Source: Saccharopolyspora rosea
Lineage (GTDB): Bacteria > Actinomycetota > Actinomycetes > Mycobacteriales > Pseudonocardiaceae
DNA: 64,000 nt
Assembly (NCBI RefSeq): GCF_025643595.1
Contig: NZ_CP102826.1
Span: forward strand, 5,766,001 to 5,830,000
Reading direction: 5' to 3'
Positions 34,579 through 43,457 of this stretch are shown piece by piece. The notes beneath the pieces were generated by a model that was not told the DNA's origin, did no database searches, and saw only the letters and a program-made list of their open reading frames with translations. A program made the position numbers and the translations under genes. Position 1 is the stretch's first letter. The number at the start of each line of letters is the position of its first letter.

Positions 34579-36255
34579 GTGTCCACGGAGAGCAATGACA
34601 CCGTCGCCGGCGCCGGACGGTTGATCGCCGACCGGTACCGCCTGGAGAACAAGCTCGGCAGCGGCGCCATGGGCACCGTGTGGGCCGGGATGGACGAACT
34701 GCTCCGCCGGCCGGTCGCGGTCAAGGAGGTGCGGCTGCCCCCCGGCATGCCGGACGAGGAAGCCGCGGAGATCCGCGAACGCGCCCTGCGCGAAGCCCGC
34801 GCCATCGCGGTGCTCAGCCACCCCAACGTCGTCACGCTCTACGACGTGGCGCGCGAGGAGGGCGAGCCGTTCGTCGTCATGGAACTGGTGCCCTCGCAGG
34901 CCCTCGCGGCGATCCTGGCCGAGCACGGGGCGCTGGACGACCGGCAGCTCGCGGTCGTCGCCGACGGGGTCGCCGCCGCGCTGGACGCCGCGCACCAGGC
35001 CGGGATCGTGCACCGCGACGTCAAACCCGGCAACGTGCTCATCGCCGACGACGGGCGGATCAAGCTCAGCGACTTCGGGATCTCCCGCAACCGCGCCGAG
35101 CACACCATCACCAGCACCGGCATCCTGCTCGGCACGCCGTCGTTCATCGCGCCGGAGATCGCCGCGGGCGAACCGGTCACGGCCAAGGCGGATCTGTGGG
35201 GGCTGGGCGCGACGCTGTTCGCCGCCTCCGAGGGCCGACCGCCCTACGACGTCGGCGACGACCCGGTCGCGACGGTGACCGAAGTGGTCCACGGCCCCGT
35301 CCCGGTGTGCCGGCGGACCGGACCGATCGCCGACGTCATCGCGGGGCTGATGGTCAAGGACCCGGCGCAGCGGATGTCGCTGACCGAGGTGCGCCGCCGC
35401 ATCCAGCACATGCTGCCGGAACCGGGTAGCCGACCGTTCTCGATGCTGCTCGACCCCGAGGCGCCGACGCTGCGGGTGCGGCGGCCGGAACCGCAGAACC
35501 CGACCCGCCAGGACCAGCCGGAGCCGGCGGCCGCCCCGCTGGCCGCCGATCCCGGTGCGCCCCCGTTCGAACTGCGCGACCCCCCGCCCGCCCCGCCGCA
35601 GCGCCGTCGCCGGTCCCCGCTGGCCGTGGTGGCGCTGGCGCTCGGCGCGCTGCTGGTGTTCTCCGCCGCGCTCGCGGGCGGCTTCGCGGCGACCCGGGTG
35701 GCCGCGGGCCGGTCGCCGCTGCCCCCGGAGCGGACCGGAACGGCCTCGGCGGCACCGACGACGCGACTGGACACGCGCACGGACGCGGCCAACCACACCG
35801 GCGACTCGGGTTCCGGCCGGTTCTCCATCCCGGTCCCGGCGGGGTGGACGGTCTACCACAGCGAGCGATCGGACCTGACCAACAGCAAGACGGTGTCCTT
35901 CGTGTCGCCGGACGGGCACCGCGAGCTCGCGGTGGAACGCTTCGGCGGCTACTTCGGGGACGGCTACTCGGTGGCGGACTACGTGCGCGCGCTGCCGAAG
36001 CTGGCCGCCGGGTCCAAGGGCGCCTTCACGCTGCGGGGCCAGTCGCAGCAGGGGCAGGACCAGCAGGTGTCCTACTCGACCGTGGAGTCGGCGCTGGTCG
36101 GTTCCGGGGCGTCGCTGAGCCGGACGACGACCGCCCGGCTGGTGCGCCACGACAACGACCTGTGGGTGGTCCGGGTGACGGTTCCGACCCAGGACGCGGC
36201 GCGGAGCGCGAAACTGCTGAACACCGTGTTCCCGGGGTTCGCACCCGCGTCCTGA
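34579..36255 (+). CDS. Membrane-anchored Ser/Thr protein kinase
   Basis: A 558-residue Hanks-type kinase. The N-terminal kinase domain (about 18-280) is complete: glycine loop [11 protein letters not shown]49 in [16 protein letters not shown] with D147, DFGISR at 165-170, and SFIAPE. A Pro-rich linker follows, then one membrane helix (about 347-371, [20 protein letters not shown]), then an outside domain of about 185 residues ([18 protein letters not shown]) that is not made of PASTA repeats. It probably senses an envelope signal and phosphorylates cytoplasmic targets. GTG at 34564 or 34579 may be the start; no ribosome site is clear. It is divergent from the mrp operon, but a functional link is not shown. 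Confidence 0.9.
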   Translation: MSTESNDTVAGAGRLIADRYRLENKLGSGAMGTVWAGMDELLRRPVAVKEVRLPPGMPDEEAAEIRERALREARAIAVLSHPNVVTLYDVAREEGEPFVVMELVPSQALAAILAEHGALDDRQLAVVADGVAAALDAAHQAGIVHRDVKPGNVLIADDGRIKLSDFGISRNRAEHTITSTGILLGTPSFIAPEIAAGEPVTAKADLWGLGATLFAASEGRPPYDVGDDPVATVTEVVHGPVPVCRRTGPIADVIAGLMVKDPAQRMSLTEVRRRIQHMLPEPGSRPFSMLLDPEAPTLRVRRPEPQNPTRQDQPEPAAAPLAADPGAPPFELRDPPPAPPQRRRRSPLAVVALALGALLVFSAALAGGFAATRVAAGRSPLPPERTGTASAAPTTRLDTRTDAANHTGDSGSGRFSIPVPAGWTVYHSERSDLTNSKTVSFVSPDGHRELAVERFGGYFGDGYSVADYVRALPKLAAGSKGAFTLRGQSQQGQDQQVSYSTVESALVGSGASLSRTTTARLVRHDNDLWVVRVTVPTQDAARSAKLLNTVFPGFAPAS

Positions 36256-36298
36256 GATCGCCGACATCGTCCGTCGGCACGGACTAAGCTGCGCGGCC

Positions 36299-37096
36299 GT
36301 GACGCCTACGACGACAGCAGACGCGACGGCCGCCGCGACGAGGATCGCCGAAACCACCGGGGTTGACCGGCACGACCTGGCCGTGGTGCTGGGTTCCGGT
36401 TGGCAGCCCGCCGCCGAGGAGATCGGCGCGCCGGTCACCGAGGTGCACATGGCCGAACTGCCCGGGTTCGTGCCGCCGGGCGCGATCGGGCACAGCGGGC
36501 GGATCTGGTCGGTCGAGGTCGGCGCCAAGCGCGTCCTGGTGCTGCTCGGCCGCACCCACCTCTACGAGGGCAAGGGCATCGACCCGGTGGCCCACGGGGT
36601 GCGGACGGCCGTCGCGGCGGGGTGCGGCGCGGTGGTGCTCACCAACGCGGCGGGCGGACTGCGCGAGGGCATGGCCGTCGGCCAGCCGGTGCTGATCAGC
36701 GACCACCTCAACCTGACCGCGCGGTCGCCGCTGGTGGGCGCGGACTTCGTGGACCTCACCGACCTGTACTCGCCGCGACTGCGCGAACTGGCGCGCGGCG
36801 TCGACCCGTCGCTGGCGGAGGGCGTGTACGCGGGTCTGCCCGGCCCGCACTTCGAGACGCCCGCGGAGATCCGCATGCTGCGCACCCTCGGCGCCGATCT
36901 GGTGGGCATGTCCACGGTGCTGGAGGCGATCGCGGCGCGGGCCGCGGGCGCGGAGGTCCTCGGCGTGTCGCTGGTGACGAACCTGGCGGCCGGGCTGACC
37001 GGCGAACCGCTGAGCCACGAGGAGGTCCTGGAGGCCGGTCGCGCGTCGGCGAGCCGGATGGGCAAGCTGCTGCGGTCCCTCGCGGAGGCGGCATGA
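36299..37096 (+). CDS. Purine nucleoside phosphorylase (trimeric type)
   Basis: A 265-residue enzyme that splits (deoxy)inosine and (deoxy)guanosine with phosphate into base and (deoxy)ribose-1-phosphate. Phosphate and substrate motifs: [56 protein letters not shown] and [13 protein letters not shown], ending with [11 protein letters not shown] that holds the base-contacting Asn. TAAGCT at 36286-36291 lies seven bases before the GTG start, as in leaderless genes. Its stop overlaps the ATG of the sugar phosphomutase, which suggests the mutase handles the ribose-1-phosphate produced here. Confidence 0.93.
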   Translation: MTPTTTADATAAATRIAETTGVDRHDLAVVLGSGWQPAAEEIGAPVTEVHMAELPGFVPPGAIGHSGRIWSVEVGAKRVLVLLGRTHLYEGKGIDPVAHGVRTAVAAGCGAVVLTNAAGGLREGMAVGQPVLISDHLNLTARSPLVGADFVDLTDLYSPRLRELARGVDPSLAEGVYAGLPGPHFETPAEIRMLRTLGADLVGMSTVLEAIAARAAGAEVLGVSLVTNLAAGLTGEPLSHEEVLEAGRASASRMGKLLRSLAEAA

Positions 37097-38748
37097 GCGA
37101 CGATTCCGCGCCGGTCGGCGGGACGAGCCACGTCGAGGCGGCGCTGCGCTGGATCGACGCGGACGTCGACCCGCGCGCCCGCGCGGAGCTGCGGGAGCTG
37201 GTGGACACCTCGGCGGACGAGCTGGCCGACCGGATGTCCGGGATGCCGCGCTTCGGCACCGCGGGGCTGCGGGCCCCGGTGCGGGCGGGGGCGAACGGCA
37301 TGAACCGGGCGGTGGTGATCCGCACGACCGCCGGGGTCGCGACCTGGCTGCGGGAGCGCGGTTTCGGCGGCGGGACGGTGGTCGTCGGCCGCGACGCCCG
37401 GCACGGTTCCGAGGACTTCGCCCACGACACCGCCGGAGTGCTGGCGGCCGCCGGGTTCGACGTCCGGCTGCTGCCCGCTGCGCTCCCGACCCCGGTGCTC
37501 GCGCACGCCACGCGCGCGCTGGACGCGGTGGCGGGCATCCAGATCACCGCCTCGCACAACCCGCCGCGGGACAACGGGTACAAGCTGTACCTGCGCGGCG
37601 GAATCCACCTGGTGTCGCCGACCGATTCCGAGATCGAGGAGGCGATCGCCCGGGCTCCCGGCGCGAACGAGGTCCCCCGCGCCGCGGACTGGACGGTCCT
37701 GGAGTCCGCTGTGGACGAATACCTGGACCGCGTGGCGTCGTTGCCGCGCGGCCGGTCCCGCACGCTGCGGATCGCCGCCACGGCGCTGCACGGCGTGGGC
37801 GCCGAGCCGCTGGTGGAGGCGCTGCGGCGGGCCGGGTTCACCGACGTCCACCTGGTGGCGTCCCAGGCCCGACCGGATCCGGACTTCCCGACGGTGGGGT
37901 TCCCCAACCCCGAGGAGCCGGGAGCCACGGACGCGCTCCTGGAGCTGGCCGAGGCGGTCGACGCCGACCTGGCCGTGGCGCTGGACCCGGACGCCGACCG
38001 CTGCGCGCTGGGCGCTCGCGACGGCGGGCGGTGGCGGATGCTCAGCGGCGACGAGACGGGCGTCCTGCTCGCCCGGCACATTTTGTCCACTTTGGACAGA
38101 GAAGCGGTGCCCGATCCGCTGGTCGCCACCACGGTCGTCTCCTCGACGATGCTGCGCTCGCTGGCCGCCGACCACGGCGTCCGCTACGACGAGACGCCGA
38201 CCGGGTTCAAGTGGCTGGTCCGCGCCGGGGACGGCGCCGGGACCGGCCTGGTGTACGCCTACGAGGAAGCCCTCGGGCACTGCGTCGACCCGGACCGGGT
38301 GCGCGACAAGGACGGCATCGCCACGGCCGTCCTGGCCGCGGACCTCGCCGCCACCGCGAAGTCGCGGGGACGCGCCCTCCCGGACCTGGTGGACGAGCTG
38401 TCCACCGCCTACGGCGTCCACCAGACCGGCCAGGTCTCGGTCCGCGTCACGGACCTCGACGTCATCGACCGGACGATGCGCCGCCTGCGCGCGCACCCGC
38501 CGACCCGGCTCGCCGGCAGCGAGGTCGCGGTCGACGACCTGCTGCCGACCACGGACGCCCTGGTCGTCCGGGGCGCGGGCGGCCTGCGGGTGGTGATCCG
38601 CCCGTCGGGCACCGAACCGAAGCTGAAGTGCTACCTCCAGGTGGTCGAGCCGGTCGGCGACGCCGGGCTGGCCGCGACCAAGGGCCGGGCGGCGGACCGC
38701 CTGTCGGCGCTGCGCGACGCGGTGTCCGAACTCGTGGGAGAAGCCTGA
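37093..38748 (+). CDS. Alpha-D-phosphohexomutase family enzyme (phospho-sugar mutase)
   Basis: A 551-residue four-domain mutase. The phosphoserine loop is [17 protein letters not shown], the Mg2+ loop [12 protein letters not shown], the sugar-specificity loop [14 protein letters not shown], and the phosphate-binding loop [13 protein letters not shown]. This is the long bacterial PGM2/PMM form, some of which act on ribose-1-phosphate and deoxyribose-1-phosphate. Its four-base overlap with the purine phosphorylase gene favours a pentose-phosphate role, though glucose or mannose phosphates remain possible. The stop codon TGA is inside the left end of intergenic element copy 3. Confidence 0.9.
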   Translation: MSDDSAPVGGTSHVEAALRWIDADVDPRARAELRELVDTSADELADRMSGMPRFGTAGLRAPVRAGANGMNRAVVIRTTAGVATWLRERGFGGGTVVVGRDARHGSEDFAHDTAGVLAAAGFDVRLLPAALPTPVLAHATRALDAVAGIQITASHNPPRDNGYKLYLRGGIHLVSPTDSEIEEAIARAPGANEVPRAADWTVLESAVDEYLDRVASLPRGRSRTLRIAATALHGVGAEPLVEALRRAGFTDVHLVASQARPDPDFPTVGFPNPEEPGATDALLELAEAVDADLAVALDPDADRCALGARDGGRWRMLSGDETGVLLARHILSTLDREAVPDPLVATTVVSSTMLRSLAADHGVRYDETPTGFKWLVRAGDGAGTGLVYAYEEALGHCVDPDRVRDKDGIATAVLAADLAATAKSRGRALPDLVDELSTAYGVHQTGQVSVRVTDLDVIDRTMRRLRAHPPTRLAGSEVAVDDLLPTTDALVVRGAGGLRVVIRPSGTEPKLKCYLQVVEPVGDAGLAATKGRAADRLSALRDAVSELVGEA

Positions 38749-38869
38749 GCGGCTGTCTTTGATCTTGGTTGCGGCGGTCGTGGTAAGCGGCGTGAGCCGC
38801 TTTCTCTTTCGGTGAGCGGTCTCGCAGCCCGCACCGCCACGCACAACGAGTTCGAAGACAGGCTCTGAG
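38745..38869 (+). repeat. Dispersed intergenic element, copy 3 (R3), without nested insertion
   Basis: Ends: CCTGAGCGGCTGTCTTTGAT at the left and TTCGAAGACAGGCTCTGAG at the right, inverted to one another with small mismatches. The core holds the 18-bp palindrome at 38785-38802 (AAGCGGC, GTGA, GCCGCTT), TCTTTCGGTGAGCGGTCTCG, one GCACCGCC (38831-38838) and ACGCACAACGAG. This is the simplest copy and shows the element without the insertion. The mutase stop codon lies in the left terminus. Confidence 0.82.
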
Positions 38870-38918
38870 CCCGCCTCGCCCCTTGCCCCGGACGCACCAC
38901 GGCCTGCACGCTCGCAAC

Positions 38919-39371
38919 GTGCCCCGGTTGCTGATCGTCCACCACACGCCGTCGCCGAACCTGCAAGCCATGTTCGAAGCGGTCATCGCCGGCGCGACGA
39001 CCGACGAGATCGAAGACGTCGAGGTCGTCCGCCGCGCCGCCTTGGAAGCCACCCCGTCCGACGCGCTCGCGGCCGATGGCTACGTCCTCGGCACGCCGGC
39101 CAACCTGGGCATGATGAGCGGTGCTCTCAAGGTCTTCTTCGACCTCGCTTACTACCCCTGCCTGGATTCCACCCGTGGTCGCCCGTACGGCCTCTACGTG
39201 CACGGGAACAACGACACGACCGGAGCCGTTCGCGGAATCGAGTCGATCACCACCGGCCTCGGGTGGGAGAAGGTCACGCACACCGTCTCGGTGACCGGGG
39301 AACCGTCCAAGGAAGACCTCGAATCCTGCTGGGAACTCGGCGCCACGGTGGCGGCGAGCCTGATGCCGTAG
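38919..39371 (+). CDS. Flavodoxin-like / NAD(P)H-dependent FMN reductase
   Basis: A 150-residue flavodoxin-fold protein. RLLIVHHTPSPNLQAMFEAV is the FMN phosphate loop with the strand-loop-helix of flavodoxins; ADGYVLGTPANLGMMSGALK binds the isoalloxazine ring (the GTPxNxGxxSG pattern); RPYGLYVHGNNDT and LGWEKVTHTV follow. It would transfer electrons or reduce small substrates with FMN in the cytoplasm. The start is set at GTG 38919, where the conserved fold begins. The frame is open upstream to 38883 within poor context. It lies 50 bp after the repeat element and has no obvious operon partner. Confidence 0.82.
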   Translation: MPRLLIVHHTPSPNLQAMFEAVIAGATTDEIEDVEVVRRAALEATPSDALAADGYVLGTPANLGMMSGALKVFFDLAYYPCLDSTRGRPYGLYVHGNNDTTGAVRGIESITTGLGWEKVTHTVSVTGEPSKEDLESCWELGATVAASLMP

Positions 39372-39953
39372 CGGTTCCACCGGAATCAGTGCGACTCCTT
39401 GTCGGTCCAGCCCGGTGGCGCTGTTCACCGGGCTTTCCCCTGGCCGCAACGTCCTTGTGCGGTGGGCGGAATCCGCTGCCCGGTCGCCACCACGGCAGGC
39501 GCGGCAACGGGTTTCGCGCCGCCCGCGGGAACCCCCGCTCGCCGCTCGGGCCCGGCCTTCAGCCGGGCGGTCACGCGCTCTCGGCGGGGCACCGGTCCGG
39601 TGCTCGCCCCGGGCTCCGGTGATCGTTCCGCGCGGCCTGGGCGCGGTGCGACCTCCACGCCCACCCGAACGGGTTCTTGCGTGGAGCGATCACCTCTGAA
39701 ACGTTCCAGGGGATCGGGAAACCCTCCCCAGTTGATCTTGGTATTGCGGGCGGAGGTAACCTGATCGAGTCGCCGGGACGCAGTCCTCGGTGACGAGTGG
39801 GCGCCCTGGACAAAGCCCGCCTTCCCTCATCAACGTGCGATGTTCAGGGCGCTCCCGCCACTGTCGGCGCCAGCGGTGCCATCCGCTCGGTGAACGAGGT
39901 CACCGCGGCCCCTGAGGCAGCATCGGGCCGGGCCGAGGGGTTACCCTGCGACA
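39372..39953. other. Intergenic stretch of 582 bp without a supported gene
   Basis: Short open frames on both strands give Arg/Pro-rich peptides of no family. Structure seen: a 7-bp hairpin GCCCGGC-CTTCA-GCCGGGC at 39550-39568 and a longer one with arms GCGCCCTGGACA (39801-39812) and TGTTCAGGGCGC (39841-39852), one mismatch. AT-richer sequence at 39725-39760 (TTGATCTTGGTATTGCGG) may be a promoter. TACCCT at 39942-39947 serves the next gene. Confidence 0.45.
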
Positions 39954-40289
39954 GTGAGTGAGGAAACGATCCGACTCGAACTCGACGACTCCGGCCTCTC
40001 CGTGGATCTCCCGAAACCACCGAATCCGAATGACCAGGTCCAGGGCGTTCCGTATCGCCCGGTCGAGTTCCGCGACGACGACCTGCCGACCGCCCTGGAG
40101 CGGTCCGCCCAGTGGCTCCGCGAAGCCCAGAACTGGTTGGGTGAGCCGCTCGACGTCATCGCCGTGCACCTCGACTACGACGATCGCGAAGGCGCCCCTT
40201 ACTACGACCTGAAGTTGCTGTGCAACGAAGAGGACCTGGCCGGAGCGCCGATCGCCCTGCGCAAGCTGCAGAGCGGCACCGCAGGCTGA
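39954..40289 (+). CDS. Conserved-looking acidic protein of unknown function
   Basis: A 111-residue soluble acidic protein. The order is ETIRLELDDSGLSVDLPKPP, a central helix LPTALERSAQWLREAQNWLG, and two strands (LDVIAVHLDYDDREGAPYYD, LKLLCNEEDLAG). Codon bias is strong and a TACCCT -10 box lies seven bases before the GTG, so the gene is very likely real and leaderless. No family is recognised. No membrane segment or enzyme motif is present. It stands alone; the Doc-like toxin gene lies convergent to it, about 100 bp further. Confidence 0.65.
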   Translation: MSEETIRLELDDSGLSVDLPKPPNPNDQVQGVPYRPVEFRDDDLPTALERSAQWLREAQNWLGEPLDVIAVHLDYDDREGAPYYDLKLLCNEEDLAGAPIALRKLQSGTAG

Positions 40290-40392
40290 CCCGAGAAGTC
40301 CACCCACGCCGGGCCGGGTTCGCGCATCGCGGACCCGGCCTCGTGGTGCCGCCGGCCGGGAGCGGCGATCCCGGCGTGAGTCCACTGAGGAC

Positions 40393-40773
40393 TCAGGATT
40401 TCGGTTCGGCCCACTGCTCCAGGCGGTCCGCGATCTCCGGCAGCTCCCGCCGGTCGCGGCCGACCTCGCGGACGAGGATGAGCGCGGCCTCGTCGTCGGC
40501 CTCCACCCACCAGCCGTTCATGTCGCACATCGCGACCGCCGCGACCCAGCCGAGGCGCCAGTTGCCCTCGTGCAGCGGCCGGGTGCGCACGATCGAGTCG
40601 AGCAGCGCCGCCGCCTTGAGCCACAGCGTCTCGTAGGCGGGAACCCCGAGGACCTCCGCGCGGGGCCGGTACGCCGCCGCGTCCAGCAGTCCGCTGTCGC
40701 GGACCAGCAGATCACCGTCGGTGATCGCGGTGGCGAGCAGGAGCAGGTCGGAGCTGTCGAGGTAAACGATCAC
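40393..40773 (-). CDS. Doc/Fic-like toxin of a toxin-antitoxin pair
   Basis: A 126-residue helical protein. The Fic/Doc core is seen as RPLHEGNWRLGWVAAVAMCD (about 66-85), matching the H-x-x-N-x-R pattern of Doc-like toxins, although the usual Phe and the acidic residue of HxFxDxNKR are not in place. The start IVYLDSSDLLLLATAI and VPAYETLWLKAAALLDSIVR fit the helices that precede the core. Doc proteins block translation by modifying EF-Tu. It follows the ribbon-helix-helix gene by 14 bp on the same strand, the normal antitoxin-then-toxin order. GTG start. Confidence 0.7.
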   Translation of the reverse strand: MIVYLDSSDLLLLATAITDGDLLVRDSGLLDAAAYRPRAEVLGVPAYETLWLKAAALLDSIVRTRPLHEGNWRLGWVAAVAMCDMNGWWVEADDEAALILVREVGRDRRELPEIADRLEQWAEPKS

Positions 40774-40787
40774 CGCTCAATGGTCGA

Positions 40788-40994
40788 TCATGCCGGTCCG
40801 AGCCTGTCCAGCAAGCCCCGGTAGCGCGGCACGACCCGGTCCACGACCTCGCCGATCTGCTGTTCCCGCCGGCGACGGGCCCAACGCTCGGCCAGCGCGC
40901 TGCGCACCACCTCCTGCTTGGAACGCCCCTCGGCCTCGGCCAGCTCGGCGAGCCGCCGGTTGTCTTCCTCGCTCAGGCGCAGCGTCATAGCCAT
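40788..40994 (-). CDS. Ribbon-helix-helix antitoxin
   Basis: A 68-residue DNA-binding antitoxin. MAMTLRLSEEDNRRLAELAE gives the beta strand and first helix; EGRSKQEVVRSALAERWARR the second helix of the ribbon-helix-helix fold. The rest (IGEVVDRVVPRYRGLLDRL) would wrap and neutralise the toxin. It is expected to bind its own promoter, which lies in the short space before the broken tetR gene on the opposite strand. ATG at 40994, with a second ATG two codons in. Confidence 0.8.
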   Translation of the reverse strand: MAMTLRLSEEDNRRLAELAEAEGRSKQEVVRSALAERWARRRREQQIGEVVDRVVPRYRGLLDRLGPA

Positions 40995-41047
40995 GTGCGG
41001 GATGGTATCGCGGTGGTACCACTCCGCCCAGGCGATACGTTCGGTGA

Positions 41048-41640
41048 ATGGCCCGACCACGAGTGCACGACGAGGCCCTGCGCGTCCGGCTGCTCGACCG
41101 CGCGGCGAGCTGCTCTCGGCGCACGGCCCCGAGGCGTTGAGCCTGCGCCGCCTCGCCGCCGACGCGGGCACCTCGACCACCGCCGTGTACTCGCTGTTCG
41201 GCGGCAAACCCGCCCTGGTCCGCGAGCTGTACGTGGAGGGGTTCCAGCGGCTCGGCGACCGGTTGGAACAGGTGCCGCGCACCGAGGACCCGCTGGCCGA
41301 CCTGGAAGCGCTCGGCCACGCCTACCGGGACAGCGCGCTGGCGAACCCGCACTTCTACTCGATCATGTTCGGCCGCGCGGTCCCCGACTTCGCTCCCGAC
41401 GAGGCCGCGCTGGAGCTGTCCAAGCAGTGCATGCGGCCGCTGCGGGAGGCCGTCTGCCGGGCCATCGAGGCGGGCCTGCTGGTCGAGGTCGATCCCGAGG
41501 AGATCGTGTTCGCCGCCTGGGGACTCGTGCACGGTCTGGTGTCGTTGGAGCTCAACGGGTCGACGCCGGGGGCGGGCGAACGCCGCGCCGCCCGCTACAG
41601 CCGGGCGCTGGAGCACAGCATGGCGGGCTGGAGGCGCTGA
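41048..41640 (+). pseudogene. TetR-family regulator broken by a one-base frameshift
   Basis: ATG at 41048 opens MARPRVHDEALRVRLLDRAA, a normal TetR start, but after about residue 19 the frame is lost: the next residues of the fold, ELLSAHGPEALSLRRLAADA and GTSTTAVYSLFGGKPALVRE, continue in the +1 frame from 41107. One base is missing in GCGGCGAG near 41105. Downstream the protein is complete to the stop at 41640 (about 197 residues in all), with a ligand-binding domain resembling the TetR_C_33-type. A start at 41002 in the second frame gives an unlike N-terminus. Either a real inactivating deletion or a sequencing error is possible. Confidence 0.75.
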
Positions 41641-41841
41641 CCCCGAGCGACGGGGGCCTGACTCGGGGCCAGCGCGGTCGTGGGCACCGGCACGTGCCCA
41701 CGATTCCTCCCGGCGACCGGCGAGTGCGGGCTCGCCGTCGGGGCGTCGCCGTCCCGCGGGCTCGAAGTGGTATAGACCATCTTGCGCCGGGTTCCGGCCC
41801 GGATCGAGCGGCCCAACGGCCGCACCGGATGCGACGGTCGG

Positions 41842-41978
41842 GTCAGAGCCTGTCTCCGAACTCTTTGCGGGGAGCGCTGCCGGTGGCGGTGCGAGCGGCG
41901 AGACGGCTCACCGACGGGGAAAGCGGCCGACGCCGCTTGCACGTCCCTCCCGGGAGCAGGTTCACGACAAGCACTCAG
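41842..41978 (-). repeat. Dispersed intergenic element, copy 4 (R4), without nested insertion
   Basis: This copy lies in reverse. On the minus strand it starts CTGAGTGCTTGTCGTGAACC on the stop codon of upp, then has AAGCGGCGTCGGCCGCTT, TCGGTGAGCCGTCTCGCCG, one GCACCGCC and ends with GAGTTCGGAGACAGGCTCTG. It fills most of the convergent space between the broken tetR gene and upp. The rest of 41641-41841 shows no gene. Confidence 0.78.
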
Positions 41979-42598
41979 ACCGAGCCGTACTCGCGATCCC
42001 CCGCGTCACCGAGACCGGGAACGATGAAGCCGGACTCGTTGAGGCGCTCGTCGACGCTGGCGGTGATCACGCGCACCGGCAGCCCGGAGTCCTCCAGCCT
42101 GCGCAGGCCCTCCGGAGCGGCGAGCGTGCAGATCGCCGTCACGTCGCTGGCCCCGCGACCGGTCAGCAGGCTGATCGTGTGCACCATCGAGCCGCCGGTG
42201 GCCAGCATCGGGTCGAGCACGTACACCGGCCGCCCGGCGAGGTCGGCGGGCAGCGACTCCAGGTACGGCGTGGGCTGCAGCGTCTCCTCGTCGCGCGCCA
42301 GGCCCACGAAACCCATCTGCGCCTCCGGGATCATCCGGTGCGCCTGGTCGGCCATGCCGAGCCCGGCCCGCAGCACCGGCACCAGCAGCGGCGGGTTCGC
42401 CAGCCGGTAGCCGTCGGTGCGCGCCACGGGGGTGTGGATCGGCTCCACCGCCACCTCGGCGTCCCGGGTGGCCTCGTAGATCAGCATGAGCGTGAGCTCC
42501 TGCAACGCGGCCCGGAACGCGGCGCTGTTGGTCCGCGCATCGCGCATTGTGGACAGTCTTGACTTGGCGAGTGGGTGTTCCACGACCCGGACATCCAT
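41975..42598 (-). CDS. upp: Uracil phosphoribosyltransferase
   Basis: A 207-residue enzyme that joins uracil to PRPP to give UMP. Signatures: [37 protein letters not shown], the PRPP loop [19 protein letters not shown] and, near the end, [20 protein letters not shown] that holds the uracil-binding loop. Length and order are those of the family. ATG at 42598. It recycles uracil made by the linked thymidine phosphorylase and cytidine deaminase genes. The stop codon TGA forms the outer end of element copy 4. Confidence 0.95.
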   Translation of the reverse strand: MDVRVVEHPLAKSRLSTMRDARTNSAAFRAALQELTLMLIYEATRDAEVAVEPIHTPVARTDGYRLANPPLLVPVLRAGLGMADQAHRMIPEAQMGFVGLARDEETLQPTPYLESLPADLAGRPVYVLDPMLATGGSMVHTISLLTGRGASDVTAICTLAAPEGLRRLEDSGLPVRVITASVDERLNESGFIVPGLGDAGDREYGSV

Positions 42599-42656
42599 GG
42601 GCAACAACAGTAACCGCGGGTCACGGCCCCCACGTGCGACGCGGGGCCGCAACGTG

Positions 42657-43358
42657 TCATGCGTCGCAGGCGTGGGTGGCCAGGCCGCGCACCACGAGAT
42701 CCAGCCCGAACTCGAAGCGCTCGTCGGCGTCGCCGGACATCAGCACGGGCAGCATCGCGGTGAGGACCGGGAAGCGGTCGCGCGGCAGCTGGGAGTAGTA
42801 CTGCTCGACCTGCGCCATGCGCGTGGTGCGCTCGGCTTCGGTGAGCCCGAAGTCGGCCGAGCGCTCCATCGCGACCGCCGTGCCGCAGAGGGCGAGGAAG
42901 TCGGCGGCGAAAGCGACGACGCGCTCGGGCAGTCCGCCCGCGCGCAGCAGCGCGAGCAGCGCCTCGGTGACCGCGACCGCGTTCGGGCCGGTCGGCGCGG
43001 GGGCGCGCAGGGGGACCACGGCGATGCCGGGGTGCCGGGTCATCACCTCGACCGACTGGCGCAGGAGGTCCTTGACCTGCTCCTGCCAGCGCGCCGGGTC
43101 GGGTTCGGGGAGCTCGATCTCGCCGAGCACCAGGTCCAGCACCAGCTCGTGCAGCTCGTCCTTGTTGCGCACGTAGGCGTACAGCGACGCCGCTCCGGTG
43201 CCGAGGCGCTGGGCGACCTTGCGCATGCTCACCGCGTCGAGCCCCTCGGCGTCGAGCAGCTCCAGCGCGGTGCGCAGGATCAGGTCCAGGCTCAACGGCT
43301 GCTTCGCCGACGGCTCGCGCGCTGCGCGCTGCCGCCAGGGCGGGACGGGCACCGACAT
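42657..43358 (-). CDS. TetR-family regulator of the adjacent monooxygenase
   Basis: A 233-residue TetR repressor: helix-turn-helix at about residues 22-66 ([40 protein letters not shown]) and a TetR_C ligand domain with [20 protein letters not shown]. The ATG follows GGGAGAG. It is divergent from the flavin monooxygenase gene, and the 99-bp space between holds clear inverted repeats (CGAACACCGT and ACGGTGTTCG, plus GAACAGCGTTC inside the promoter), so it very probably represses both genes until an aromatic or drug-like ligand binds. Confidence 0.88.
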   Translation of the reverse strand: MSVPVPPWRQRAAREPSAKQPLSLDLILRTALELLDAEGLDAVSMRKVAQRLGTGAASLYAYVRNKDELHELVLDLVLGEIELPEPDPARWQEQVKDLLRQSVEVMTRHPGIAVVPLRAPAPTGPNAVAVTEALLALLRAGGLPERVVAFAADFLALCGTAVAMERSADFGLTEAERTTRMAQVEQYYSQLPRDRFPVLTAMLPVLMSGDADERFEFGLDLVVRGLATHACDA

Positions 43359-43381
43359 CTCTCTCCCATCGATCGTTGCTG

Positions 43382-43430
43382 CGAACACCGTACTTGACGC
43401 GAACAGCGTTCGTCCGTAGAACGGTGTTCG
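43382..43430 (+). promoter_or_regulatory. Promoter and TetR operators before the monooxygenase
   Basis: TTGACG (43394-43399) and TAGAAC (43417-43422) are 17 bp apart, a near-ideal promoter. GAACAGCGTTC (43401-43411) lies in the spacer and the outer arms CGAACACCGT (43382-43391) and ACGGTGTTCG (43421-43430) form a 10-bp inverted repeat. A bound dimer would cover the polymerase site. Confidence 0.75.
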
Positions 43431-43457
43431 TAACCCGCCGCAGCAGAGGGGCACGAG

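Noticed and set aside
34579-36255. PknB-type PASTA kinase
   Set aside because: The outer region shows no PASTA repeats; only the kinase and membrane parts match.
5500-41978. The dispersed repeat as an insertion sequence or CRISPR repeat
   Set aside because: No transposase frame, copies are kilobases apart with no spacer pattern, and length is about 100-300 bp; a non-autonomous element fits better.
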